A DNA stretch of 64,000 nucleotides. Source: Primula veris (Eukaryota; Streptophyta; Magnoliopsida; Ericales; Primulaceae). Made by a program: the position numbers and the translations under genes. Positions 9,144 to 19,624 of this stretch are shown one piece after another. How positions within the stretch are numbered: position 1 is the first letter of the stretch; each line of letters starts with the position of its first letter. Where the stretch lies: assembly GCA_963682055.1 (NCBI GenBank), contig OY821747.1, positions 33,726,126 through 33,790,125 on the forward strand, in the 5' to 3' direction. The notes under the pieces are model-generated. The model made no database searches. It was not told where the DNA came from and saw nothing but the letters and a program-made list of their open reading frames with translations.

Positions 9144-10022
9144 TAGGGGTGGGTTAGGGTCGGGACCCGACCCGTAAACGCTCAACCTGTATCCCGACCC
9201 GGTTATTTTTGGAAGTGAAAAAAAAATATCGATCCCGATCCGACAAAAGTTGGGACCCGACTTTTTCGGGACCCGAATTTTCAGGATCCCGTAGGGTCGG
9301 GATAGGTTTATCCCGAATTTCCGGACATATTTTTTTATTTTACAACGACGTCATTTTTTATTAACAATTTTCATTTGATAAGTCTAAACATGTTATTAAC
9401 ACGAAACATAATCATAATTTAAAAATAACATTCCTAATAAATGAAAAAATAAATTGACATGTAGTAGAAAAAATCGTGTGAAACTACAAATAATGCAGTA
9501 GATAAAAAATTGATACGTTTTTATCAGATTCTTTTTAGTATTTAGTTTTATTCACAGAAGTAACAATTATCATACTAATGAGATACATTATCATACTAAT
9601 TTTTATAATCGAAAAATAATAATCATTTATCTTTCTTGAAAATAACAATATAATTTTTTAATTTAAGTATATTTTTTAATTTTAATAGTTTCTATATTAA
9701 AAACAACAAATATATATTATACTTGTATAATTATAACTAATATATTAAACAAAAAAGATTGTAGTTCATATGGTAGAGTGCTTACATTGTATGCTAGAGA
9801 TAGAAGGTTTGATTCTCATCACTTGTATTTGATATAAATTAATTTATATTTTTATATAAAATATAAATTAATTTAAAAATCGGGTCGGGTCGGGACATCC
9901 GACGAAATCAAAAAAATTCATTCGATCCCGATCCCGAAGTTTGTCGGGTCGGGACAAAACCCGACATTTTCGGGTCGGGGCGATTCTCGGGTCGGGATTT
10001 CGGGATTTTTTTCCCAGCCCTA
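9144..10022. mobile_element. hAT-type MITE, unit 1 copy, with 8-bp TSD
   Basis: The element is 879 bp. Its ends are TAGGGGTGGG and CCCAGCCCTA, inverted repeats with one mismatch in ten. It is flanked on both sides by CATGAGAT (9136-9143 and 10,023-10,030), the 8-bp duplication typical of hAT transposition. Both subterminal regions are dense in CGGGTCGGG/CCCGACCC motifs, the kind of repeated transposase-binding sites common in hAT elements. There is no transposase frame, so it is non-autonomous. Unit 2 carries the same insertion at the same place; unit 3 has an uninterrupted site at about 44,506-44,512. Confidence 0.88.
9758..9822 (+). pseudogene. tRNA-Ala-like sequence inside the hAT MITE
   Basis: The stretch reads GTAGTTCATATGGTAGAG (D-arm/A-box-like) followed by TTACATTGTATGC (anticodon-arm-like) and GGTTTGATTCTCATC (T-arm/B-box-like) at normal tRNA spacing. 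It is closest, from memory, to plant tRNA-Ala, but the acceptor stem is not intact and several stem pairs are broken. It is a pseudo-tRNA or SINE head trapped in the MITE. The copy in unit 2 is at 24,660-24,722. Confidence 0.55.
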
Positions 10023-10030
10023 CATGAGAT

Positions 10031-11183
10031 ACATTGGGAATTTCATATGGAAAAGAAAATCTAAGGCACATGTTGCCCAAATAGGGAATTGTTTATACTG
10101 CCTGTTTCCACACAAAGGCGTTAAGGATTTCATCTCAACAAGTGTACTATGGCCAAGTCATGCGATGTAGCCTATGTCGTCTTACCTTACCTCAAGGGAG
10201 AACTTGATGAAAAATGAAACGTTGTATATTTTTTTTGGGAAAACTTAATATTTAGTACATACTTTTGGACAAAGTGAGAATGGGAATTGAAAATAATTTT
10301 GGAGAACATGTGTTTGGTATTCTCTGGGATTATGCTTGTTCCATAACAAAGTATGTTCACTTGCCCTTTACTAGCCTCTGCAAGATTATTTTAGATTAAG
10401 TCTTTAATGTCAGTGTGCTTTCTAGTAAAGAGGCATATATTGAAAACCCTACTCGAATTCTGATATCCAAAAAGAGCTTTTATCTGAGGGCCACTATATT
10501 GATATCCAAGGAGTTGCCTTAACCACTATATTGTTACGGACTCAGCGTCCGCCCCTGAGTGCACCCATGGGAAATTTGCAATTCTAAGAATCTACCTTTA
10601 TCATGTTTTGGCAAAAAGGGGGAATAGTTTTTGAGGTCTCTTATTTTTGATGAAATTCCAAACAATCTGTTTACTTTTGTGATTTTATTTCGGAGTGTAA
10701 TGATTCTATTGCTTAAATTCCGTTTTGCTAGCCAGACTTTGAATGCACTGCTAATAGACTGCAGGAACGGATTAAGCTTCACTAAGGTTGCAATCCAGCT
10801 TAAATGTGGTCGCAACTTTTGATATGATGAGTATCATTGATTCAATTTAACCTACTTTATTACCACTTAATATAATTAGGATTTTCTATTGTATTATCTC
10901 GACTATAATAGTAAGATTTCTTCTTTCGTGGTCGGTAGGGGTTTATTTATAAACTCTCGAAAGTCGCGTAATTCTTGGTGTCATCTTCTTTTTGCTGTTG
11001 CATCTTCTTTTTGTTATTGCGTCTTCATTGGATGTTGAGTCTACTACCGTCTGTTAGAGCTTCCGCACAACTATTAATTCATTAGAGGGGACTGTTGGAT
11101 CACATGCTAGTGGTTTGGAATCAGGGTGAAGAGTTGGTAGCATGGTTAGTAGGACGTAGGAGAAAGTTAAGATGGAATTTTCG
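10031..11183. other. end of unit 1, inter-unit spacer and start of unit 2
   Basis: Unit 1 similarity to unit 2 continues to about 10,355 (matching 25,264). Bases 10,356-10,533 occur once and separate the units. From 10,534 (TTACGGACTC) the sequence matches the start of unit 3 at 32,091. Bases of about 10,641-10,917 are present here and absent from unit 3; a short open frame there (10,631-10,822) has no recognisable product. No gene is supported. Confidence 0.6.
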
Positions 11184-12524
11184 AAAATATGTGGTCCTGC
11201 TTTGAGTGTTGGGATTGACAAGGCCAAACCATTTTATGGAATTAAGGAGATCCGAGCGAATAAAAGAGAGCTGTGTCCGTGACATTTTATTTGGAGGTAG
11301 ACGCGAATGATCAGTGGTGACAGTGGTTAGGGGAAAAAATATATTTAGTATAACGTACTAGCTGTTGTTAACGATATAGGTAACAGACTAACAAAGTTAA
11401 CAATTGACGTACTGAACTATCATAATGTTGACAATTCAGGTACCACCGTTAAATTAGTTGGATGAAAGTAGTTTCACTTTTCATTTTGTTACTATTCTTT
11501 GTAACTTGTATAAACATAATCCTTAATTTTCTGAAATGTCTCATTTTAGTATAAATTAAAAAAAACACATAATTATATCATATATATATAATACACGCAC
11601 ACACACACACACACATACACACACATATATATATATATATGTATTATTAATGTATGTATAAAAATATATATAAAAAATGCATGTATACGTATTATTACAA
11701 ATAATGTAAATTGTAGATAATGTTTGTGTAAAAAAAGAAATTATAAATACTTAACAAATATATTCTATTTACAAAAGATGAATACTTATTTGAAAAAATT
11801 AACAATTTTCTTGCTGTTTTTTTATAAAAGTATTCAAATAGTGATGTGGCCTCAAGTAATTTTTGCTCGAATGTCATAAATCTAAAACTTACTTTATTTT
11901 CGTTTTAGAGAAAGTGTAAAAAAAAATTATAATTTTTTTATTTTAGAAAAAAAATCAAAGAAAATTTAGTCAAATAATATGTTTTTTAAGCTGGAATACT
12001 TATTATGTATGTATATGTATGTGTTTTAGTAAAAACATTATAAATTATAATGTTTCAAAAATACATGATTAAATTTATACAAATTATAAAAAATATGACC
12101 AAAATAAAAAGTAAAACTAACTTTAATCCAACAAAATTAACGGCAGTATCTGAATAGTGAATATTATGATAGTTCAGTATGCCCATCTATTGAAAATTTG
12201 GAAGAAAAGTTTTTGAAATGATTCTATGTAGTAGAAATATCTAAAACCTCGTGTAATACCATGAGGTTTCTATCAAATTGGGATATCATATTTTAGTATG
12301 TCAATTGTTAACTTTTTTAGTCTGTTACCTAAATCGTTAACAACAGTTACTATAGTACACTAAATATTTTTTTTTTCCTAACCACTGTCACCACTGATCA
12401 TTCGCGTCTCTCGCCAAATAAAATGTCACGGACGCAACTCTCTTTTACTCGAGCGGATCTCCTTAATTCCATAAAATGGTTTGGCCTTGTCAATCCAAAC
12501 ACTCAAAGCAGTACCACATATTTT
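11184..12524. mobile_element. foldback element with long terminal inverted repeats (unit 2)
   Basis: The 1341-bp element starts AAAATATGTGGTCCTGC and ends GTACCACATATTTT. About 300 bp of the left end (11,184-11,480) reappears inverted at the right end (about 12,125-12,524), for example GACAAGGCCAAACCATTTT against AAAATGGTTTGGCCTTGTC. The right arm holds an extra ~115 bp copied from the unrecognised decayed coding sequence (GGTATTACACGAGG type). The centre is AT-rich and non-coding. Long inverted ends fit a Mutator-like or foldback transposon without transposase. I could not identify a target duplication. Confidence 0.7.
11591..11641. repeat. (CA)n/(AT)n microsatellite
   Basis: A run of CA dinucleotides passes into an AT run in the centre of the long-TIR element. 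The unit 3 element has a shorter version at about 32,880-32,910, so the tract length differs between copies. Confidence 0.85.
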
Positions 12525-12659
12525 CTAAGTTTCCACATTTGTAGATAACCCACTAGAAGTAGCCTAGTGGGCTAAAACCCACTATAAAAACTTTAAGGTA
12601 CAGTGTTCGAGTCTAGCGGGTTCTAACTTACTAGAGTACTCCTAATGGGTTAACTAACA

Positions 12660-12693
<34 letters not shown>

Positions 12694-13640
12694 TTGTAGG
12701 TACTTCAACATGGTTCTTCAATTTTGCTACTTAATTCATTGCCACTTACTTTCAATAACGATAAATAAAAAGAAAAAAAAAATTAAATCGAATATGTACC
12801 ACGTCGTAGATATAACAAAACTATAACCACATCCGGTGTATAAGTATTTTTGACCCGTACTATATACAAAGGAAAGATAATCAGGACTTAAAAGCTAAAG
12901 CATACAAAGGGTAATCTCCTCACCTCTAACAAGACTCGAACCTTGTAACTAATTTATTTCTAGCGGGTTCTAGCTTACTAGACTACTCCTAATGGGTTAG
13001 CTACAAAACTATATATATATATATATATAGTTTTGTAGGTACTTCAACATGGTTCTTCAATTTTGCTACTTAATTCATTGCCACTTACTTTCAATAACGA
13101 TAAATAAAAAGAAAAAAAAATATTAAATCGAATATGTACCACGTCGTAGATATAACAAAACTATAACCACATCCGGTGTATAAGTATTTTTGACCCGTAC
13201 TATATACAAAGGAAAGATAATCAGGACTTCAAAGCTAAAGCATACAAAGGGTAATCTCCCCATCTGTAATCGTAGTTATATATTCGACGCCTTGGTAAGC
13301 TAATTAATAGCTTTTGTGGACATTTTCCGAATATCCATTTGAGATGAAATGTCGGTCATCCCTATGACTGTGTATAAAAGTAATGGTTTCAAAATGTCCG
13401 GTTAAGAGTCCAATGACTTTTCTGTGGGTCTCAAAGCCACGCGTGTCTCGCATCTTACAAAGGTCCTCATCGCTTCCCAAATAAATGAGGTGGCCACCTT
13501 CATCCACAAAACAAACAATAGTGAAGGAATACGAAAAGAATGCTTATTTTCTCGAAAACTATAATTAAATATATATTGAGTTATTACTACCCCCATCCAC
13601 GAGATCTTGCCCATCTATTGAAAATTTGGTAGAAAGGTTT
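12525..13640 (-). repeat. inverted copy of the 7100-8010 module (unit 2)
   Basis: The sequence is the reverse complement of the module at 7100-8010 and 21,500-22,410, including the unrecognised decayed coding sequence (minus-strand frames 13,304-13,507 and 13,402-13,614, with HLIYLGSDEDLC and FIWEAMRTF) and the (AT)n palindrome. A stretch of about 345 bp is tandemly duplicated here: about 12,613-12,925 and about 12,963-13,262 share GTTTTGTAGGTACTTCAACA through ACAAAGGGTAATCTCC. Unit 3 has the single form. Confidence 0.75.
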
Positions 13641-14339
13641 TTGAAAGGACTCTCTGTAGTAGAAATAAACCCTCGTGTAATACCATGACGTTTGTATCAA
13701 AAGCAGTTAGTACAATACACAAAATATATTTTTTCCGCAGTGGTTAGCAGATAATAATCAAAAAAATATCATGGTTTCGTTTCGAAAGGGGGCTTATGCC
13801 ACGATTTGGGCCATTCCGATTTTGAGGTTTTTGATGAGGCTTTAAACCACCTTTTAACCAGACGGATTGTTTCCCAACTATTTATGCAATTTTGAGAGAT
13901 TGTCAATGAGAGCACGAAAGTTGTTTAATGAGGCCTTGAACGAAAGTACGGAAGTGGTTTAAGGAGTCCGTGATGGGTGGTTTTTCGAGTGGCTTAAAAT
14001 TAATATTTTCACTTGATGTACGCACTCTCGATCCACGTTCTTTAAGTGATGCAGTTAATTTCACAAATATTACAACATGAAAATGCATATTAGAAATTAG
14101 CTAATCTGACAACAATAGAAATATTTACACAAAGTGAGGGTACTTTCTAAGAGACTTAGAAGAGAGTGGTGGGACGGGTGTCAAGCTCCATAGCCTTTTC
14201 TTATTTTTGCCAAGGGTAGTTTAGAGGAGGATGGAAAAGGGCGGAAATTTCGTTACATGCATTAGCAGATCAAGTTAAAAATAATTTTAAAAATCGGGAT
14301 CTTGCTATAAGTTCTACCCTTTTCCTGCTAATTAATTTT
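13641..14339. other. unit sequence without a gene
   Basis: Part is shared with unit 3 (34,720-34,970). Bases from about 13,935 to 14,300 differ between units 2 and 3, where unit 3 has a shorter unrelated join. I see no coding or RNA feature. Confidence 0.5.
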
Positions 14340-15262
14340 CAGTAAAAGAGTTAATAATACACACAACAAAACAAACAAACAATAATAAATAATAAATCGG
14401 TCATCAAACAATAATAAAATATCAAATAAGCCACTAAGAATGTAAAGTGACGAACAACTTGTTGAACCATGAGTTCAATAATTGGTTTTTATTATAAGAG
14501 TGATTATGATATAATGATTTTACAATTCAACGATATAATGTTTGATTTTTTCCCAAAAGATAAAATGTATATTTTCAGGACTTAAAATGATAGAACATTC
14601 AATAACGAAACCAACGGTTCAAACGGAAGTCGATTCGGAGTCTGAACGAGCAAGTTACAAGAGTTTCAAGAAACCGAAACAAGGTCATGTGAAATAGCAG
14701 TTTTTTCGACGAATCAAAAAAATATTCGACCAATCGAAAAGTCCAAAAATGTGGCAGAGAGTTCATAGATTTTTTGATCAATCGAAAAACTCAGTTCGAT
14801 CGATCGAACTACGGCGGATTTTGATAATTTGTCTCGGGAAACACACCCAACGGAAATAAACACAATTTCACATATATACTCATCTCTCCCACTCTCTAAA
14901 CACACTCAATACCATCCAACACTAACCAATCAACCTCCCTCAGTTACAACATATTAAAAACTTCATCGTTGAGAAAAAAGCTCGAAAAAAGGAAATCGGG
15001 GAGAAATGAGATCAAGATCAAACAAAATCAAGTCTCGCAAATTAGCTTAATTAGAAGCAATCAAATTGTGAATATTGTTACATTGTTGTAACAAATTATT
15101 AAATAGCAAACTTATAAGCTCAATTTTGAGAGAGTGATTGGGTAGAATATTAAAAGTCGACCGATGAATTAAAAGTTCTAGGTCATTTCATTTTAAGGAT
15201 AAAAAAAGTCTCTCATTTATCATGCATGAGAAAACCCTAAAAAACAAAGCCTTTAAAGGAAA
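14340..15262. repeat. LTR-like remnant shared by units 2 and 3
   Basis: The tract has a CGATCGATCGAACT palindromic motif near 14,795, a CACATATATACTCATCTC segment like a TATA region, and CT/CA-rich leader-like sequence after it. This layout resembles a plant copia LTR, but I could not define TG...CA ends or a partner LTR. It matches 35,050-36,020 in unit 3 closely. At 15,262 unit 2 jumps straight to sequence that in unit 3 begins at 37,044. Confidence 0.4.
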
Positions 15263-15790
15263 GTAATTTGATAATTGCGGGCCTCGCAAAAACTCACAAA
15301 ATACAACGCCTTGTATTGCAAACTTTGAGAGACAAATGTGATGTTGCAACTAATGAAACTTTTTATTCGTGAGAGGGGAGAGGTTAAAGTTTCCCCTTGT
15401 CTACTTAACAGATTTCCAACATACAACACGTATTGGGGATCATTAACCTCATAAAATAACCCAAAACCTTTAGAAATAGAGAATACACAGGCAGAGAAGA
15501 GACCATTTTCATACCCGTCTTCAAACTCTCATTCTCTAAGATAGAGATAGTTACCATAACTTGGCATATCAGCTATTTGAAAAAATAGATCATTTTTTGA
15601 ACGGTTGAATTGTTCATTTACAAAGACTAGGTAGTATATGATTTTTGCCGCCGTAAAAACATTCCTTATGTACAAATGCATGAATTTCCGTACAGATGCA
15701 AGAAATCTAGAGGTATTCAGATCCGAATATGAAAGAGGATTTTCTCAAGCATATACGCAAATTCAATTGGTGGAAGCTCTCTTCTAGAAG
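15263..15790 (-). pseudogene. F-box gene remnant, minus copy of the head-to-head pair (unit 2)
   Basis: Read on the minus strand this holds the F-box region (near FAYMLEKILFHI in the unit 3 copy) and the start of the associated domain, with stops and frameshifts. Its C-terminal half is missing: a deletion of about 1 kb relative to unit 3 removes everything equivalent to 36,020-37,043. Its 5' end abuts the 5' end of the plus copy at 15,858, with the palindrome centre near 15,815. It cannot make a protein. Confidence 0.65.
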
Positions 15791-15857
15791 TTGAAGCACC
15801 CCTAGTGAATCAATTTTATTTCCTCCTTTTATCATCTTTTCACTAAGGGTGCTTCAA

Positions 15858-16915
15858 GTTCTAGAAGAGAGCTTCCAGCAATTGAATTAGCGTATATGCC
15901 TAAGGAAATTCTCTTTCATATTCTGATCTGGCTACCTACAGACTTCCTGCATTTGTACGGAATTCCTACATTTGTACGGAAGGTATGTTTGTAAGGCGTT
16001 GGCCAAAATCATATCCGACCCAGTCTTTGTAAATGAACAATTCAAGCATTAAAAAATTATCTACTTTTCCAAATAGGTGATATGCCAAGTTATGGTAACA
16101 ATTTCGATTTTAGAGAAAGAGAGTTTGAGGAAGGGTATGTAAATGGTCTCTTCTCTACCCATTTATTCCCTATTTCTAGAGGTTTGGGTTGTTTTACAAG
16201 GTTAATGATCCCTAAAATGTGTTGCATGTTGTAAATATGTTAACTAGACAATGTGAAACTTTACCCTCTCCCCTCACCCGAAAAGAGAGTTTCATTAGTT
16301 TCCACATCACATTTGTTCCTCAAAGTTTGCAATACAAGTTGTTGTATTGTGTGAGTTTTTGTGACGCCCGTAAATTGCGTGTCTGGACTTTGGGAAACAA
16401 TCAATCTTGTAGAAACCTTGAAATTTCTTGTATTATTTATAAACTTGATACTGAAGTTGTGAAAAAATCGGCTTCTGTGGGGTAGAGTATTTATATTTGT
16501 CTACGGATAGAGGTGCAATTTCCGCTATTGACTTCAACCATGAAACTTGTTACTTGGTTCAAATCACAGTTGAATTTTTGGATAACCTTTACTGGATTCA
16601 TGAGATGGGAAATAATCTCTCTTGCAGAAGGACCAAGAAAGGAGTAGTTCATTTTATGTGTTGAAGTATTTGATCACCAATGAATAGCTTAACATTTATA
16701 TATTCAAAAAAGTTATGGACAATAAGAGGTTCATCTGAGGACTTTCGTACCTGTGGGCTGTCTTAGAAATGAGAAAAAGATTGTATTTATCATACGACAA
16801 CCCATGGGGTACTGGAATTATAGGCACGCAGTGAGCTGCGATGTTGAGACAAGAGATTCCACTATTCATTTGGATGACAAATACGGGGAGATACATGTTC
16901 ACACCAACTCCTTAG
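15858..16915 (+). pseudogene. F-box protein gene, decayed plus copy (unit 2)
   Basis: Frames in order give MPKEILFHILIWLPTDFLHL (an F-box motif), a region equivalent to the loop with YGNNFDLREREFEEGY, then TRQCETLPSP (typical of the F-box-associated interaction domain), QSLQYKLLYCVSFCDARKLR, WTLGNNQSCRNLEISC and a final segment ending TPTP or equivalent at TAG 16,913-16,915. Stops and shifts separate these pieces; only 16,219-16,485 is a longer open frame. Proteins of this type are substrate receptors of SCF ubiquitin ligases and form large, fast-evolving plant families. This copy is dead. Confidence 0.7.
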
Positions 16916-17981
16916 CCATCTCGTAAGTAACCTTTTTTTATAAAGAAATATATATGTAGTCAATTTCAACAATTTTAATCTATTTTTTCCTTGGTGTTTT
17001 TGGCGGTATTGCATTTTTTTATTGATTTGATGTCTTAGAGGCAATCTTCTCGTAAATAACCTTTTACCCATGGGGTACTGGAACTCTATTTAGTGTAGAA
17101 CTTAACTGAAAGTCATCTAGTTATTTATTACTTTAATAGAACTTGTAGTTTGTTATTTTGTTTTTGGACCCATCAAGTTTCTTATGCTTTAGGTAACAAT
17201 CATTAAATTAATATTTTATGTTGTAATAAGGTAGGATGACCAATGTAAACTCAATATCAATGAAATTTGTGGGAAACCCCTACTCTTACTTAAAAGAAGA
17301 GATGGGGAAAATGAGTCCAATGTAAAAAAAATTACAAGATACATATCAAAATGAGTGGAACAAAAAAGGCGAGAAGGATTTTGGAGGTAAAATTATCTCC
17401 AATGAAAACTTAGTTAATTCGCAAGAAAAAAATGATTATGAAGTCGAAAGCATAATTGTATTTGATGATTTACTTTCAAAAAATAGAAGAGATCGAGAAA
17501 ATAAAGTTTTATCGCATGTGAAATTAAAAAATTCAATATCAAAATGGATGATAAATTTAAGGATAAAGTCTTGTTTGGGAAAATGGAGGCACAACTTAAA
17601 TTAATGATAGTGATCAACGTTATTTTCAAATTGAAAATGAGACTAAACAAGATTATATAAATATGGGCTACGATGTTGAAAAGGAATTTTGTGAGAAAAA
17701 TAATATCACAAATGTTGATGAGAAAATGATACATGAGGAAGTAAAAACGCTTGTTTTGGAGAATCCAAGAATTGATACTGGATGTGTCGACATGTGAAAA
17801 ATACGAGTGTTGATAAGTCGCTCAAGTTCAAAAAATGTAGCGAAAGTCATTACAAGTCAACAGAGATGTTCATGGAACTTGTCGTTATTGAAGGAATGTG
17901 CCAATGAAATTTTAACGCTACAGCTTAGCCCCTCAAAAAACGTTACAAGATAGTCATTTCTCAAACCATGTTTAAGGGGAA
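16916..17981 (+). other. internal region of an unidentified element, with Lys/Glu/Asn-rich coding-like tract
   Basis: Between the F-box pseudogene and the LTR-like tract, bases 17,290-17,780 read as AAA/GAA/AAT-rich codons (for example MGKMSPM-like starts) interrupted by stops. A second frame (about 17,805-17,954) corresponds to the unit 3 frame 39,300-39,485 that ends SPSKNVTR just before the purine tract AAGGGGAG. The position directly upstream of a polypurine tract suggests the 3' internal end of an LTR element, but no known domain is visible. Confidence 0.4.
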
Positions 17982-18360
17982 GTGTTGAAATTTTAAACTT
18001 GATTCTTATATTCACATGATCAAGTCGCATGAACAAAATTTAATAGATCCGCAAAAGTGCTCGAAGTTACCAAATAAGTTTAACGAAGAGTGTTGAAAAC
18101 ATATATTTATTTGGACTATTGTTTCTGAGTTTTTGTGTTTTATGTTTTGGGAAAATATGTTATAAGACCCAAATTCTAGAAAGTCTTTTAAGTTCTAACG
18201 GTCTAGAATGGTTAGTTCTAGAAAGTGTGTAGAAGGATCCAATTTGTGGATAAGTTTTAGGAAAATCTAGAGAGGATCATAGACCATTAGATTAGTTCAA
18301 TCTCCACCGTTTATTGTTGTGGATAATTAGTATAAATAGGTGGTTGTTCCACAAATTTCT
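17982..18360 (+). repeat. LTR-like start (TGTTGAAATT) after a polypurine tract (unit 2)
   Basis: The sequence TTTAAGGGGAAG is followed by TGTTGAAATTTTAAACTTGA, the usual PPT-LTR join of plant retrotransposons. A TATAAATAGG box at about 18,332 and a following leader fit the U3/R part of an LTR. The 3' end of the LTR is not definable because the tract runs into the RT-like pseudogene module. The unit 3 copy starts at 39,513 (AAGGGGGAG, TGTTGAAATT). It is probably a solo or truncated LTR. Confidence 0.5.
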
Positions 18361-18439
18361 AATCAAGTCAAAAGAAACAGAAAAGAAAAAGAGTAGAAGT
18401 TGTGAAGGGAAAAGTTCTGTAGCCAAAAGAAAGGGCTAT

Positions 18440-19624
18440 GTGGGGTGACAATGGGCTAAGGTCGTGCAAAAGACGTTCATTTGGTTCAGCAAAGGGCTAC
18501 GCGGGGAGATTAAGGACATTGTGGGTTGTGTAGGTCCTTTCTTCGGGGACCTTCTATGGCGGGTGTCTACTTTACCCATTCGGGTTGGGGTCTAGGGTTT
18601 TACTCGGCAGTTGAGGCCTCTTTGTATGCTTTTGTGACCTCTAGAGTTCAATCTTGGGTACTACAAGACCATATCTTGTGAGATATTAGGATATGTGGTA
18701 TGGATTCAGACTTTGACAGTGTCTTAGACTGTCTTCGTGTTACGATTCTTGCTTCGACCTTATTAGTTTTACAAACAAGGACACCCCCTTCCCTTAAAGC
18801 CCAACATGCTTTGACGTGTGCTCTTTTAAGTAAAATTATTAAAGACAGTGAAGTAAAGTTTTACATGACAGTTAGACAGAAAACAATATTTTGGTGTCTA
18901 AAGGCATCACATCCTTATAATTTTCTTCGAGCTATCTCTATTGAAGGGCTATAGTAGGCCAGCATATGTCACCAGTGGAGTATCGTACAATCTTTAAGTA
19001 CCATCTTATAATTTTGTTATTTCATGTTGCTGATTTGTGTCCAGTTTGCCGCAAGGCGTGTTTGGACACATTTTGAGAGCATGCAATTCATTGTAGAGAG
19101 CTCCCGGGTTTCAAATACAGACATGATCTTGTTAGAGATGTTCTTTTTTTATGTTTGTAGGCGGTCATGAATTTGTTCTAAGAAAGAAGAATTTGTAAAC
19201 TTCTTGACTGGCCCGCAAGAACATCACTCGACACTCAGACCGACATATATTTTATTTTACGGGTGGATAGGTGGGAAAGATGCATGTGTGGATTTGACAG
19301 GGGTTTTCCCACCAGTGGGTTTGGGGACAAGAGCTTTTAATGTGGAAATGCAGCACTCAAAGCTGCATCGGCCAAAGTGGCCAAACATGAGAAAGCGTGT
19401 AGTGAGAATTATCAACACGCATTTATAGCATTCGCTTTTTATTTTACACTTTTGGTTTCTTGGCCCTAGACGTTGTGCACCTTCTCAATAGAGTTGAAAG
19501 GGTCATGCATATTAATGGCATGACCCCTAGGTATATAGAAGTAGTGTCGAAGAGGATTAGTTTTGCAGTTCAGGAATGGCTAGCGGCGCAAATTGTTGCT
19601 TGCTTGCCTTCAATTTCCGTGTAA
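18440..19624 (+). pseudogene. decayed C-terminal part of an RT-like protein (unit 2 copy)
   Basis: This is the second copy of the module at 3530-4721. It keeps GMDSDFDSVLD, KASHPYNFLRAI, CPVCRKACLDTF followed by TGA, STLRPTYILFYGWIGGKDA with CVDLTGVFPPVG, and the terminal SISV with TAA at 19,622-19,624. An extra stop appears early (TGA replacing CGA in the HILRD region near 18,680), and part of the upstream coding text (near 18,418) is shortened compared with the other two copies. AATAAA and an A-run follow. Confidence 0.7.

Noticed and set aside
9144..9330. GGGTCGGG repeats considered as telomeric or G-quadruplex array
   Set aside because: They are subterminal repeats of a hAT-type MITE with defined ends and TSD; there is no telomere repeat unit.
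9758..9822. Functional tRNA gene
   Set aside because: The acceptor stem is not paired and stems are mismatched; it lies in a MITE and is called a tRNA-like pseudogene only.
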